Part shown: in pieces, positions 45,682 to 55,033 of the stretch
Numbering within the stretch: the stretch's first letter is position 1
How the letters are laid out: each line of letters opens with the position of its first letter
From: Selenomonas sp. oral taxon 892 str. F0426
GTDB lineage: Bacteria > Bacillota > Negativicutes > Selenomonadales > Selenomonadaceae
Assembly: GCF_000468035.1 (NCBI RefSeq)
Contig: NZ_KI260545.1
Span: forward strand, 1-64,000
Reading direction: 5' to 3'
Length of the DNA: 64,000 nt
The notes under the pieces: generated by a model
Seen by the model: the letters and a program-made list of their open reading frames with translations, nothing else
The model's database searches: none
What the model was told of the DNA's origin: nothing
Program-made: the position numbers and the translations under genes

Positions 45682-45990
45682 TTATGCGGATTTCTCAAGT
45701 AGATCTTTTGCTACAGGGGCTTCATAGAGGACAAAGGGATCGATGTCAATACATTTCGTCGCGTCGCGTTTTCCTTCGAGATCCCATGCCACTGAACCAT
45801 TCATGACAGTCATCGTATTCACAAAGACCTGCCGGTCACGCAGCCGTGCGAAAACGCCCGTAGCCATGACAAGCTCTGAAGCATCGTAGCAGTGTACCGT
45901 TCCGTCGTTGAAATAAGCATAGACGATATAGTTGTCACCAGGGACAACCTGCAGTACCTCCGGATAAAACTGTGAATCCATCGTACTCAT
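45682..45990 (-). CDS. DUF2442 family protein
   Basis: 102 residues: VLQVVPGDNYIVYAYFNDGTVHCYDAS with the later VAWDLEGKRDATKCIDIDPFVLYE matches the small DUF2442 fold, often adjacent to DUF4160 genes in toxin-antitoxin-like pairs, though no such partner is here. The start at 45990 follows the tmk stop by one base; ATG at 45981 is an alternative. A longer in-frame extension to 46317 overlaps tmk and is not coding-like. Function unknown. Confidence 0.8.
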   Translation of the reverse strand: MSTMDSQFYPEVLQVVPGDNYIVYAYFNDGTVHCYDASELVMATGVFARLRDRQVFVNTMTVMNGSVAWDLEGKRDATKCIDIDPFVLYEAPVAKDLLEKSA

Positions 45991-45991
45991 C

Positions 45992-46663
45992 TCACAGCCG
46001 CCTCGCAATTTCCCCATACAGGCTCTCATGTATCTCCGTGATCGGCAGCGGTTCCCCATCCACACTCGACGGAATCCGCACCCAGCCGTAGCGCTCGGCG
46101 AGGAGGACGTAGGCGTCATGGGCGCGTTCGAGGTAAGCGGCGTCGCGCTCGTGGATGTCAGGCGCTGCGCCCTTTTCCATTGCACGCATGGCGATGAGAC
46201 GCTCCGCCGCGCGCGGCTCCATGTCGAGGAAGAATACGGCATCGGGTACAGGCAGCCCCATCTTTCGGAACTCAAGATCGTAAAGCCAGTCGAGATAGGC
46301 ATCACGCTCCGCCGCATCCGTAATCTTCACCGCCTGATGCACCATGTTCGACGTGGTATAGCGATCGGCAAGAATAATGGCACCCGCCTCATAGTCGCGC
46401 CCCCACTTCATCCGATAGGAAGCATAGCGGTCAACGGCAAAGAAGGTCGACGCCGCATAGGCATTCACATCGTCCGCATGGGCGCCGAAATCGCCGCGCA
46501 AATACATCCGCACAAGCATGGACGAGTCCGCCTCGTAGTCGGGAAAGGTCACGGGCACGACGCGGTGTCCTTCACGCATAAGTCGCTCGGCTAAAAGCCG
46601 CGTCTGTGTCTCCTTGCCCGAACCGTCTCCCGCCTCGATGATAAAGAGTTTTCCGTTTGCCAT
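45992..46663 (-). CDS. tmk: Thymidylate kinase
   Basis: 223 residues. Phosphorylates dTMP to dTDP for DNA synthesis. Walker A is EAGDGSGKETQTRLLAERL; the DRY-type base-binding motif is ILADRYTTSNMVH; VFFLDMEPRAAERL marks the lid region. The start at 46663 lies one base after the decarboxylase stop; an ATG at 46678 would overlap it. The decarboxylase-tmk pairing resembles yaaO-tmk in Bacillus. Confidence 0.93.
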   Translation of the reverse strand: MANGKLFIIEAGDGSGKETQTRLLAERLMREGHRVVPVTFPDYEADSSMLVRMYLRGDFGAHADDVNAYAASTFFAVDRYASYRMKWGRDYEAGAIILADRYTTSNMVHQAVKITDAAERDAYLDWLYDLEFRKMGLPVPDAVFFLDMEPRAAERLIAMRAMEKGAAPDIHERDAAYLERAHDAYVLLAERYGWVRIPSSVDGEPLPITEIHESLYGEIARRL

Positions 46664-46664
46664 A

Positions 46665-48116
46665 TCAGCCTTTCGCAATCACCATGAGTGTTCCGAGCGA
46701 CGCATCCGCCGCTCCCACGACGCGCGCACCGATGGTCTTCATCGCACCGAGATAGCGAAGCGTCTCCGCATCAATCCGATCGCCAGGCGCAAGTACGGGA
46801 ATGCCCGGCGGATAGAACACAATCGTCTCCGCCGCAATCCGCCCCTCGGCGTGCTCCACCGAAACACGCTCACCGCGTGCAAAATACGCATCGCGCGGCG
46901 AAAGCACCGTCTCTGGAATCGGCGGCAGTGCCAAAAATGACGCCGCGCCACGCGAGGTGCACAGCGGTGCGCACGATGCCGCCATATCCCGCAGCGCCGC
47001 AAAAATCCGCTCTACCTCACGCGCTCCGTCCGCATAGGACAGGAGAAGCAGCACATTCCGCGCGTCAGCAAGCTCGCACGCGACATTGCGCCGCCGCAGC
47101 TCTGCCTCCGCCGCAAAGCCCGAGAGTCCGAGTCCCGTGACCTGCACCGTGATCTTCAGCGGATCAAGCACTGTACATCCAGGCGCCCCTGTATACTCTG
47201 CGCCGAACGACCAAAGCCCCGGTATCTCGTTGATACGACGACGCAAATCGTTCGCCAATCGAATTGCAGAGGCAAGACACTCTCGCCCCTCCTCTGTCAT
47301 CTGCTCTCGTGCCAGATCGAGTGAGGCAAGCAGAATCTCATTTGGACTCGTGGATTGCATAATCCCCGATGCCGCGCGAATACGCTCCGTCGGCACACGC
47401 CCGCCGCGTGCGAGCAGCATTGATGTCTGCGTCAGCGAACCGAGCAGTTTATGCGTGCTCTCCGCCGAGAGATCCGCACCTGCCTCCATCGCAGACGGCG
47501 GAAGTTCCTCAGAGAACGCGAGGTGTGCCCCATGCGCCGCATCCGTGAGGAGGAGCATATCGTTAGCATGCAGGAAATCCGCGATCGCCGCGAGTTCCGC
47601 TGCCACACCGTAGTAGGTTGGATAGACGAGAAGCACCGCACGCGCCTCAGGATGTGTGCGCACCGCCTCTTCCACCGCCTGCAGCGACACCCCCATCGCA
47701 ATCCCGAGCCGCGTGTCAATCTCCGGCTGCAGATACACAGGGCGCACGCCCGTGAGGATCATCGCCCCCACGATGGAGCGGTGCACATTGCGCGGCACAA
47801 GTACGACATCACCGGGCACAAGCGACGCCATGAGCATCGTATGGATCGCGCCCGTCGTCCCATTCACCATAAAGTACGCCGCATCGGCTCCGTACACCTC
47901 TGCTGCCAGCTTCTCCGCTGCACGAATACAGCCCGTCGGCGCATGGAGATCATCCAGCTCCGCCGAGAGCGAGACATCGGCACACAGCCCCTCCTCTGTA
48001 AAGAAGCGGCGCAGAAGCGGATGCGCTCCACGCCCGCCCTTGTGCCCCGGCGTGTGCATGGGCAGGACGCCGAGCCCCGCATAGCGAAGCAGCGCCTCAG
48101 CGATAGGAGCAGTCAA
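46665..48116 (-). CDS. Orn/Lys/Arg decarboxylase family protein
   Basis: 483 residues, PLP-dependent fold type I. N-terminal LPMHTPGHKGGRGAHPLL, PLP-lysine motif STHKLLGSLTQTSML, FMVNGTTGAIHTMLMA and LTDAAHGAHLAFS all match the short (YaaO/SpeA-like) branch that lacks the N-terminal response-regulator-like wing. Members make cadaverine, putrescine or agmatine; in Negativicutes such polyamines decorate peptidoglycan, though another paralogue could do that. TTG start at 48116 overlaps the sensor-kinase stop. Confidence 0.88.
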   Translation of the reverse strand: MTAPIAEALLRYAGLGVLPMHTPGHKGGRGAHPLLRRFFTEEGLCADVSLSAELDDLHAPTGCIRAAEKLAAEVYGADAAYFMVNGTTGAIHTMLMASLVPGDVVLVPRNVHRSIVGAMILTGVRPVYLQPEIDTRLGIAMGVSLQAVEEAVRTHPEARAVLLVYPTYYGVAAELAAIADFLHANDMLLLTDAAHGAHLAFSEELPPSAMEAGADLSAESTHKLLGSLTQTSMLLARGGRVPTERIRAASGIMQSTSPNEILLASLDLAREQMTEEGRECLASAIRLANDLRRRINEIPGLWSFGAEYTGAPGCTVLDPLKITVQVTGLGLSGFAAEAELRRRNVACELADARNVLLLLSYADGAREVERIFAALRDMAASCAPLCTSRGAASFLALPPIPETVLSPRDAYFARGERVSVEHAEGRIAAETIVFYPPGIPVLAPGDRIDAETLRYLGAMKTIGARVVGAADASLGTLMVIAKG

Positions 48117-49366
48117 TTGTCATACACCATGCGGTTCTGCACGCGCAGATGCACCTTCGTCCCCTTGCCAGGCTCGGATAGGATCTGCAGTGCTGCACCA
48201 ATGATCTTCGCACGCTCCTCCATTCCGATCACGCCGAAATGACGTCCGCGCTTCTGGCGCTGTGTCTCCATATCAAGTGCGTCGTCCGCATCCTCCTGTT
48301 CCTCAGATATACGGCTTGCATCGAATCCGACCCCATCATCCGCAATGAGCACCGTGAGTGCCTGATCCGTATAGTGCATGCGCACGCGTACTTTGTCCGT
48401 CTTGGCATGGTTTATGACATTGTTCAGTGCCTCCTGTACAATGCGGAAAATCGCGATCTCCACATGCTTTGGCAGAGAGTAATGTGCCCCCTCGAGACTA
48501 AATGTCCCACGCAGCTTCCCACGCTCGCCAAAGAGGCGGATGAGCTGCTCCACCGCCTGTGGAAGCCCGAGATCATCGAGCGCCATTGGACGCATATCAA
48601 AGATAATCTGCCGCACACCCGTGAGACATTTGCGTATCTCCTCGCGCATCTCCACGAGCGTCTTCTTCGCCTCGTCCATATCCTTGTCCATGAGGCGCTC
48701 CGTGATCGTCGTCGTAAAGAGGACATTCGCAAGATCCTGCGCCGGGCCATCGTGAATCTCGCGCGAAATGCGGTAGCGCTCCTCCTCCGTCGCCTTGATG
48801 ATGCGCGCACCAACGAATTTGTCCTTCTGCACAGCCTCGATCTTCCAAAGTACGCCGCTGACCTGCGTGCTGAGATAGCTAAGTACCGATCCGATCGAGA
48901 GCGCCATATGCTCGGCACGTGCCACGACGTTATAGAGATAGCGCAGACGGATCTCAAGCTTATCCCGCTCGACGCGCATTGCCTGTTCCTTCTCGCGCTC
49001 GATCGCAAGATTGATCTGAATGATCGAGACCGCCTCATATGTCTCGCGGATCTCATCCTCCGTATGCTCGGCGAAGTTCTGACTGACCTCTGCGAGTCGC
49101 TGTTTCGCCTTTTGCTCATCAGCTGCAAGTGCATCCACGCGCTCGATCGTCTCTGCAACGCGCTTCTTGAGCTCCATCAGGCGATCCCGCGCATCATCCA
49201 CCTCGTTGCGTGTGTTCTGATAGATGTCAAAGATCTGTGTCTTATTGTCCTCGATCGTATCGATTGTATTGGTCAACAGCCTGCGCAGCTGCCCCTCCTC
49301 GATACCCTCCACCGGCTCTTCCATCATACGCTCACTCTCACGCCGCCATCGTTCACTCGTACGCAT
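48113..49366 (-). CDS. Sensor histidine kinase, DegS-like
   Basis: 417 residues, cytoplasmic. An N-terminal coiled coil (about 25-170) precedes a HisKA_3 dimerisation domain with RYRISREIHDGPAQDLANVL (phospho-accepting His) and a C-terminal ATPase with LIADDGVGFDA and HFGVIGMEERAKIIGA. This is the DegS/NarL-partner class. No response-regulator gene is adjacent within the window on this side, and the downstream genes are metabolic. The start at 49366 has AGGAGG 6 bases upstream. It overlaps the decarboxylase start by 4 bases. Confidence 0.9.
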   Translation of the reverse strand: MRTSERWRRESERMMEEPVEGIEEGQLRRLLTNTIDTIEDNKTQIFDIYQNTRNEVDDARDRLMELKKRVAETIERVDALAADEQKAKQRLAEVSQNFAEHTEDEIRETYEAVSIIQINLAIEREKEQAMRVERDKLEIRLRYLYNVVARAEHMALSIGSVLSYLSTQVSGVLWKIEAVQKDKFVGARIIKATEEERYRISREIHDGPAQDLANVLFTTTITERLMDKDMDEAKKTLVEMREEIRKCLTGVRQIIFDMRPMALDDLGLPQAVEQLIRLFGERGKLRGTFSLEGAHYSLPKHVEIAIFRIVQEALNNVINHAKTDKVRVRMHYTDQALTVLIADDGVGFDASRISEEQEDADDALDMETQRQKRGRHFGVIGMEERAKIIGAALQILSEPGKGTKVHLRVQNRMVYDN

Positions 49367-49436
49367 CGCATCCTCCTATCCTCTGTCTGCGTTCATTGTA
49401 CCCCATTTCCCCCTAAAAGTCACGCAGAGTTCTCCC

Positions 49437-49465
49437 TTGCATTTTCCTAAAAAAATCGGTAAAAT
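49437..49465 (+). promoter_or_regulatory. Promoter of the NosSP-like gene
   Basis: TTGCAT (49437-49442), 17-base spacer and TAAAAT (49460-49465), about 60 bases upstream of the start at 49524. Confidence 0.55.
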
Positions 49466-49523
49466 ACCAGAATGGAGAAAAGCGCTCTGCGCCAAAATAT
49501 AAACGAAAGCACAGGTGAACCCG

Positions 49524-49982
49524 ATGAGCATATTCTCACGCTTCCTCCCGAAGCGCAAGCCACCCGAACTCAAGAACAACATCCCGAAGGAAAAAGAAAA
49601 CATCCGCAAGACCTTCGGCATTTACTGCAAGAAACACCACGGTCCGAAAGAAGGGAAACTGTGCCCCTCCTGTACGGCACTCCTCGCAACCGTCTTTACG
49701 AAGATGGATCGCTGCCCCTATGGAATCACGAAACCCATCTGCGACCGCTGCGACCGTCCGTGTTTCGGCACGAAAGCAACGCAGGAATTCCTCACGATCA
49801 TGAAGAGCACGCAGAGCGGCATGCTCCTGCGCCACCCCATCATGACAATCAAGCACAAGATCGCAGGCATGGGCGTCGACTATGCGAAGCAGCAGCAGGA
49901 GAAAAAGGCCAGCGATCGTGTAAAGGCTAAGGAAAAGGCTGCAAAGGAACGCGCAAAGGAAAAAGAGAAGAAAAATAACGAA
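49524..49982 (+). CDS. Nitrous oxide-stimulated promoter (NosSP)-like family protein
   Basis: About 153 residues. A basic N-terminus leads into a conserved core with paired cysteines that look like two zinc knuckles: YCKKHHGPKEGKLCPSCTAL and CPYGITKPICDRCDRPCF, then SGMLLRHPIMTIKHK. This matches the small family named after nitrous-oxide-stimulated promoters, whose biochemical function is not established. The lysine/glutamate-rich tail is low complexity. Start ATG at 49524 (AGGTG 6 bases upstream) preferred to GTG at 49515. It is followed by a bidirectional terminator shared with the convergent chemoreceptor gene. Confidence 0.78.
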
Positions 49983-49990
49983 TAGATAAA

Positions 49991-50027
49991 AAGGCTGTGT
50001 CGAAGCGAAAACTTCGTACACAGCCTT
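49991..50027 (+). terminator. Bidirectional terminator between NosSP-like and chemoreceptor genes
   Basis: AAGGCTGTGT-CGAAG pairs with CTTCG-TACACAGCCTT, 15 bp with a single bulge and a CGAAAA loop; A/T-runs flank both sides. Member of the shared hairpin family. Confidence 0.8.
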
Positions 50028-50040
50028 TTCCATATCCATT

Positions 50041-50565
50041 TTATGCGAGGTTCTTGATGTAGTCCTTCAGCTCGTCCGCCGCACGTGTCACGCGAGAGAG
50101 GTTCGCCGTGATCTCCTGTGTCGACGCCGCCTGCTGCTCGCTGATGGAGCCGGTCGTCTCGATGGACTTGGAGATATCCTCGACGGCGCGGTTCATCTCG
50201 TTCAGTGTCACCTGGATGCGCTCCGTTGCCTCGCGCGACTGCTCGGCGAGCTTGCGCACCTCCTCAGCAACAACGGCAAATCCGCGTCCCTGCTCACCAG
50301 CACGCGCCGCCTCGATGGCAGCATTCAAGCCGAGCAGGTTCGTCTGACCCGCGATATTCGTGATAAAGTCGATGACCTTAATCGTATCCGCATTGCGCTC
50401 CTGCAGGAACTTCGCCTGCTTGACAGACTCCTGCCCCGCGTGTGCAAGCTCTGTCGCGCTCTTTGCGACCTGCTCAATTGCCTCATAGACCGTCTGCGTC
50501 GAGGTTGCGATCTGCTCAATCGCGACCAACAAACGCTCGTGGTCAACCTTCGTCTCTTCTGCCAT
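50041..50565 (-). CDS. Minimal soluble methyl-accepting chemotaxis protein
   Basis: 174 residues made only of a chemoreceptor signalling domain: alanine-rich coiled coil and the hairpin tip [37 protein letters not shown] (given as landmark; the core is [11 protein letters not shown]). There is no sensor domain or membrane anchor. It probably binds CheA/CheW as a cytoplasmic array component. Start at 50565 because GGGAGG sits 9 bases upstream; the ATG at 50574 has no space. 105 bases with nothing recognised separate it from the upstream gene. Confidence 0.87.
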   Translation of the reverse strand: MAEETKVDHERLLVAIEQIATSTQTVYEAIEQVAKSATELAHAGQESVKQAKFLQERNADTIKVIDFITNIAGQTNLLGLNAAIEAARAGEQGRGFAVVAEEVRKLAEQSREATERIQVTLNEMNRAVEDISKSIETTGSISEQQAASTQEITANLSRVTRAADELKDYIKNLA

Positions 50566-50679
50566 GTTCTGCATCCTCCCTGATTTTACCCGGGTCTGAA
50601 TAATTTCATAACGTGTCGTTCGCTATACTTTTATTCAACATATATAAGAAAAACCCTTCTCCGATAAAAAATTTATATG

Positions 50680-51909
50680 TTATTTCTCCGGCATCAGAAT
50701 GATGTTCACGGGGAGATTCGATGCGCCTGGCGGCGAGTACTCGAACTGCACGGGCTGTGCACTCGCATAGGTACCGAGATCGGAGAGCTCCGTATACTGC
50801 GTCAGGAAGAGCAGGCCCTCCTCGCGCGCCTCGGCCACATTCGGCGGCTCCGGCAGTGTTTGATCGCCGAAGTAGGGACGAGTCGCAGGCGTCTCGACCA
50901 GCCGCCGATTTGCACCGTTCTCCGCGCGCATCGCCCCCGCATAAACACCGCCGAGAGGGCTCAGGAAGTAGCGTGTGTTCTCCCGGCCGGCCGTGGGGAT
51001 GCTGATCTGGTAGAGGATGCCGTAGTTGCCGTAGTTGACAACAGACGAACCGTCCGTCGCATCAATGCCCTGACGATAGACATCGTGGAGATTATCACCG
51101 ATTGGGAAGTAGACGGCGCCATCCATCGACGGACGGTAGATCTTCTTTGACGTGATGACGCGGTTCATCCCGCGGAACGTGCCGCGCAGCGCGATCTCAT
51201 CGCGCGGCAGGACACGTGCTGTACGGAGAAATGCGAATGGATCGACATCTGCACCGTACATGATGACAGAGACACGCACGGGGGCATTCGCATGGAAGTC
51301 ATAGACACCATAGACGAGCTGTCCCGGCGCGAGCACGGTCGTATCCATCTCCGGCACGAGGAGACGTGGGCGTTCCTTCGTCACATAGATACGTTCGTTC
51401 ATCTCGTGCGTGTCGAAGTAGCCGATCTGTGTCACCTTGCCGACATGCAGATAGTCTGCACTCGGCGGCGCTGCCGCCCCACGCGTCACGGAGACCGACG
51501 CAAGCTCTGCATCCGTCTCGAGGACGACAGCAACCTTTTTCGGCTGCGACGTATCGTTCAGATGATAGTAGAGCACACGCGCATCGCCCGTCACTATATC
51601 CCGATAGAGGACGCCCGTCTCCTTGACATACTCCGGACTGTCCGAGAAGAGCAGCGTGCCGCCCGTATCGTAGGACTCTGTCGGCCAGCGGTGCATGAGA
51701 CGTGATGTGCCCGACGAAAAGATCCGATTGCGCGGCAGCTCTGTCGAACCAAGGATACTGGCAACACGGTCGCGAATATTTGCCTGCGCCGCACCGCGCT
51801 CACGCAGAACCGTCATATTCTCACCGCGCCCTGCGGCATATGCCTGCCCTGCTGCACAGACTAAGGCAAGCGTCAACGCTGCCATTTGATGAAACATTCC
51901 CTTTTTCAT
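50680..51909 (-). CDS. Exported protein of unknown function
   Basis: 409 residues with a clear Sec signal peptide (cleavage probably after QAYA). The mature part is predicted mostly beta with no recognised domain, no lipobox and no transmembrane segment. Landmarks: SSGTSRLMHRWPTE near residue 65, repeated mention of tyrosine/glycine-rich strands, and FLSPLGGVYAGAMR late. It precedes nothing in a clear pathway; the upstream genes are the polysaccharide deacetylase and whiA operon. I do not assign a function. Confidence 0.7.
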   Translation of the reverse strand: MKKGMFHQMAALTLALVCAAGQAYAAGRGENMTVLRERGAAQANIRDRVASILGSTELPRNRIFSSGTSRLMHRWPTESYDTGGTLLFSDSPEYVKETGVLYRDIVTGDARVLYYHLNDTSQPKKVAVVLETDAELASVSVTRGAAAPPSADYLHVGKVTQIGYFDTHEMNERIYVTKERPRLLVPEMDTTVLAPGQLVYGVYDFHANAPVRVSVIMYGADVDPFAFLRTARVLPRDEIALRGTFRGMNRVITSKKIYRPSMDGAVYFPIGDNLHDVYRQGIDATDGSSVVNYGNYGILYQISIPTAGRENTRYFLSPLGGVYAGAMRAENGANRRLVETPATRPYFGDQTLPEPPNVAEAREEGLLFLTQYTELSDLGTYASAQPVQFEYSPPGASNLPVNIILMPEK

Positions 51910-51937
51910 TTATCTGCAGTACATTCCCTTCACTCGT

Positions 51938-52804
51938 TCATTCGTTATTTGCAATCAGTGCCCTGCGCAGTGCAGCAATGCCCTCACGTATTCCCCCCGG
52001 CATCTCTGCCAGCCGTACATCGAGGCGTGCGGCAGTCTCCGCCTTTATGAGGCGCAGGCGAAACTCCGTCAGGCCAAAGCGCGGCGGCGGGATATTGACA
52101 CGGCGCAAGAGATACGGATTCGTCTCCAGCGTGTTCAGCCCCGCCTCACCCGTCACAGCCGTCAGATACTCCTCCTCGGCAAGCATGGCAACGACGCCCG
52201 CATCATAGTCCCCGTTCGGATAGGAGAAACTATAGATCGTCTTCATTCCCTTCCACTCGAGCATCAGCTTCGAGAGGCGAAGCTCCTCGCGCTGCTTCTC
52301 CCGCGAGAGCGTTGTGAGCGGCAGATGATTTGCTGTGTGGCTGCCGATCTCCATGCCACGCCGCTCCAGATCAAAGAGGTTTTCCCACGTCATATAGTTA
52401 GGTTTGCCGATATCGTTCGTGACCACGTAGAAAACCGCCTTCATGCCGCGCTCCTCGAGCATTGGCAGAACAACGCGGTAGTTGTCCTCATACCCATCGT
52501 CAAAGGTGAGGATGACCGGCTTCTCAGGCAGCTGCTGTTTTCCCTTGCGTGCACGTGCATAGTCCTGCGGTGTGATGGTCGTATAACCCTCCTCCCGGAG
52601 TTCATCGAGCTGAGCAGCAAAATCCTCGGGAGGTACCACGTACGGTTTCGCCCCGGGGCGCGGATTCTCTGTCACCATATGATACTCGAGAATGGGAAAT
52701 CCTGCCGGCGGCACGGCCATCAGCACCCATGCCATAAAGGCCGTGAGCAGAAGCACAAGCAGCGGCAAGCCCTTCAAGAATAGACGCACGATTCTGCGGA
52801 TCAA
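51938..52804 (-). CDS. Polysaccharide deacetylase (NodB domain)
   Basis: 288 residues. An N-terminal membrane anchor or signal (residues 8-30) leads to a NodB-type CE4 domain: ILTFDDGYEDNYRVV with the metal-binding Asp, and GSHTANHLPLT with the His-x3-His ligands. It removes acetyl groups from GlcNAc polymers outside the cytoplasmic membrane, possibly peptidoglycan or the capsule. The TTG start at 52804 overlaps the whiA stop and has GAGG 7 bases upstream. Confidence 0.88.
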   Translation of the reverse strand: MIRRIVRLFLKGLPLLVLLLTAFMAWVLMAVPPAGFPILEYHMVTENPRPGAKPYVVPPEDFAAQLDELREEGYTTITPQDYARARKGKQQLPEKPVILTFDDGYEDNYRVVLPMLEERGMKAVFYVVTNDIGKPNYMTWENLFDLERRGMEIGSHTANHLPLTTLSREKQREELRLSKLMLEWKGMKTIYSFSYPNGDYDAGVVAMLAEEEYLTAVTGEAGLNTLETNPYLLRRVNIPPPRFGLTEFRLRLIKAETAARLDVRLAEMPGGIREGIAALRRALIANNE

Positions 52805-53733
52805 ACGATTACCTCCTCTGCCGCCCTGCGGATCTTCCGCAGACGGTGGCTCATACCTGACTTGCTGATATGACAGAGTGCGGCCAGCTCTGCCATCGTG
52901 ACCTCCGGATGGGCACGCCGCATCTCCGCAGTCTCACGCAGATCCTCCGGCAGTGTGTCGAGCCGCCCCTGTGCCACGAGTTGTTCAATCGCTGCCAGCT
53001 GGTCAGCCGCCGCATCTACAGCACGTTGGAGATTCGCTGTCTCTACATTGACGAGGCGATTCACCTGTGCTCGCACCTCCTTGAGGTTGCGCGCCACCTC
53101 GATCTCCTCTGCCGCCTCCTCCGCGCCGATGAGTGCAAGGAAATCCATGACGGCATCTCCCTCCTTGAGATAGACGACGTAGGTGTCATGCCGATCGGTC
53201 AGCCCCACAGGGAAGTGCAGGCGGCGCAGGAGCGTATGCAGTGCCCGTCCCATGACGGCACTCCTCGACGTGATCTCGAGATGGCAGCTTGCCTCAGGCC
53301 GGTTCACACTCCCGCCTCCGAGAAATGCTCCGCGCAGATAGGCCGCACGGCAGCATTTTTTACGCAGGAGCTCCATATCCGTCCCCGCACGGAGATCCTC
53401 GCCCCCCGCCCGAAAGCCAAGGCGCGTGAGCAGAGGCGTAACCCCTTCGCCTGCAGCAATATTGACAATGTATTTGCGGCGTCGCAGCTGTGGCATGCGT
53501 TCCATTGCAACCGAGGTAGCAATCGCCGCATCCATGGAGCGCAGGAGACGGATGACACGACGTGCGACAGAAGCACTTGCCGCCTCAAAGCGCAGTCCCA
53601 GGCCGCACTCTCCATCCGTCACCATGGATGCGCCCATACGCAGGAGTGCGGCGAGCTCTGCCGTCTGGCAGCAGCTGTGCTCCGTATCTGTGCGTGCGAG
53701 TGCATTCTTTACATCCGAGGCAAAGGACGGCAT
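52801..53733 (-). CDS. whiA: DNA-binding protein WhiA
   Basis: 310 residues. N-terminal LAGLIDADG-like fold (LRGAFLGGGSVNRPEASCHLE) and C-terminal helix-turn-helix (MAELAALCHISKSGMSHRLRKI) are the two WhiA domains. In Firmicutes it influences cell division and chromosome segregation and is always near yvcK and rapZ, as here. The YvcK gene ends 1 base before it. Confidence 0.95.
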   Translation of the reverse strand: MPSFASDVKNALARTDTEHSCCQTAELAALLRMGASMVTDGECGLGLRFEAASASVARRVIRLLRSMDAAIATSVAMERMPQLRRRKYIVNIAAGEGVTPLLTRLGFRAGGEDLRAGTDMELLRKKCCRAAYLRGAFLGGGSVNRPEASCHLEITSRSAVMGRALHTLLRRLHFPVGLTDRHDTYVVYLKEGDAVMDFLALIGAEEAAEEIEVARNLKEVRAQVNRLVNVETANLQRAVDAAADQLAAIEQLVAQGRLDTLPEDLRETAEMRRAHPEVTMAELAALCHISKSGMSHRLRKIRRAAEEVIV

Positions 53734-53734
53734 G

Positions 53735-55030
53735 TCAATTCACCCGAAAATCATAGACCATGCGCATGACGTTGCGGCTGAGCTTGTCCGGATCGTGCCG
53801 CACGGCATCCGACTGGTTGATGATGTCCGCCGCGACGAAGCCAATGCCGAGGGCATTGATTGCAGCCTCATCCACGACAACGGGAGCAATGCCATCTGCT
53901 GCATACTTTTCCAACAGATCATCCGCAATCGGTGCATTGTTTACAAGCATGAAGTCAATTGCGCCGCGGCCGGCATGGCGAATAATCGCCTCGGCATGCA
54001 TAGATGCCGTGTACCCATCCGTCTCACCGGGCTGCGTCATGACGTTGCAGATGTAGATCTTGAGGGCACGGCTCTTTCGGAGTTCCTCCGCCACACCATT
54101 TACGAGGAGATTTGGCATGATACTCGTATAGAGGCTGCCCGGACCGAGGATGATCGCGTCTGCCGTGCGGATCGACGCAAGGGCGGACGGTACCGGTGCG
54201 ACATCCTGCGGATGGAGACGCACGCGACAGATGCGTCCCGGCACCTCTGGGATACGCGACTCACCTTCGACCACAGTCCCATCCTCGAGGATGGCATCAA
54301 GACGAACGGACTGTTTCGATGCGGGAAGCACACGGCCTTTGACCGCGAGAACCTTCGAGGACTCGCGCAGCGCCGTCTCCATATCGCCAGTGACCTCCGC
54401 CATTGCCGCGAGAAAGAGATTGCCGAAGCTGTGCCCCGCAAGGTCGCTGTGCCCTGCAAATCGATACTGAAAGAGCTTCTCCATCAGCGGCTCTGTATCG
54501 GCAAGTGCAACGAGGCAGTTGCGCAGATCTCCCGGTGGGATGATGCCCAGCTCCTCACGCAGCCGCCCCGAGGAACCTCCGTCGTCTGCAACGGTCACGA
54601 CGGCTGTCACATTGCTCGTGAGCTCTTTGATGCCGCGCAGGAGCACGGATAGGCCATGCCCTCCGCCGATCACTGTGACCGCGGGGCCACGGCTGAGGCG
54701 TGTCTTTTCATAGACGAGATCGACGAGACGGGCCGAGGTTCCCTCCGGCATGAGCGCCGTGATGACAGAGCGAATGACATGACGCGTCGCCAGGAGCATG
54801 AGGAGCGTGCCAAGCAGCGCAATCAACGCCCCCGCAATCGCTGTGAATCCATAGTCATAGCTGCCCTGCCAGGTGTAGACGAAGCGAAAGATCGCCTCCT
54901 CTATGGTGTCGATGTATTTGTAGTTAAAAATCAGTGCAGCACCGAGCCCGACGAGGAGTGTTCCGATGGCAAAGACGAAGAGCCATCGCTTAAAGCCCAT
55001 GCCGGGATAGAGCCATTTTATGAGATGCAT
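53735..55030 (-). CDS. yvcK: YvcK/CofD-family protein (gluconeogenesis factor) with N-terminal membrane segments
   Basis: 431 residues. The CofD-like nucleotide-sugar-binding core starts around residue 118: VIGGGHGLSVLLRGIKEL, VTVADDGGSSGRLREELG and PPGDLRNCLVALAD. In Bacillus YvcK supports growth on gluconeogenic carbon sources and PBP localisation. Here about 90 extra N-terminal residues contain two transmembrane helices (WLFVFAIGTLLVGLGAALIF and a second at 60-85), so the protein is probably membrane-attached, a variant known in some lineages. Confidence 0.93.
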   Translation of the reverse strand: MHLIKWLYPGMGFKRWLFVFAIGTLLVGLGAALIFNYKYIDTIEEAIFRFVYTWQGSYDYGFTAIAGALIALLGTLLMLLATRHVIRSVITALMPEGTSARLVDLVYEKTRLSRGPAVTVIGGGHGLSVLLRGIKELTSNVTAVVTVADDGGSSGRLREELGIIPPGDLRNCLVALADTEPLMEKLFQYRFAGHSDLAGHSFGNLFLAAMAEVTGDMETALRESSKVLAVKGRVLPASKQSVRLDAILEDGTVVEGESRIPEVPGRICRVRLHPQDVAPVPSALASIRTADAIILGPGSLYTSIMPNLLVNGVAEELRKSRALKIYICNVMTQPGETDGYTASMHAEAIIRHAGRGAIDFMLVNNAPIADDLLEKYAADGIAPVVVDEAAINALGIGFVAADIINQSDAVRHDPDKLSRNVMRMVYDFRVN

Positions 55031-55033
55031 GTA

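Noticed and set aside
46028-49450. Several long plus-strand frames opposite tmk, the decarboxylase and the sensor kinase
   Set aside because: All lie within confident minus-strand genes and have shadow-type composition.
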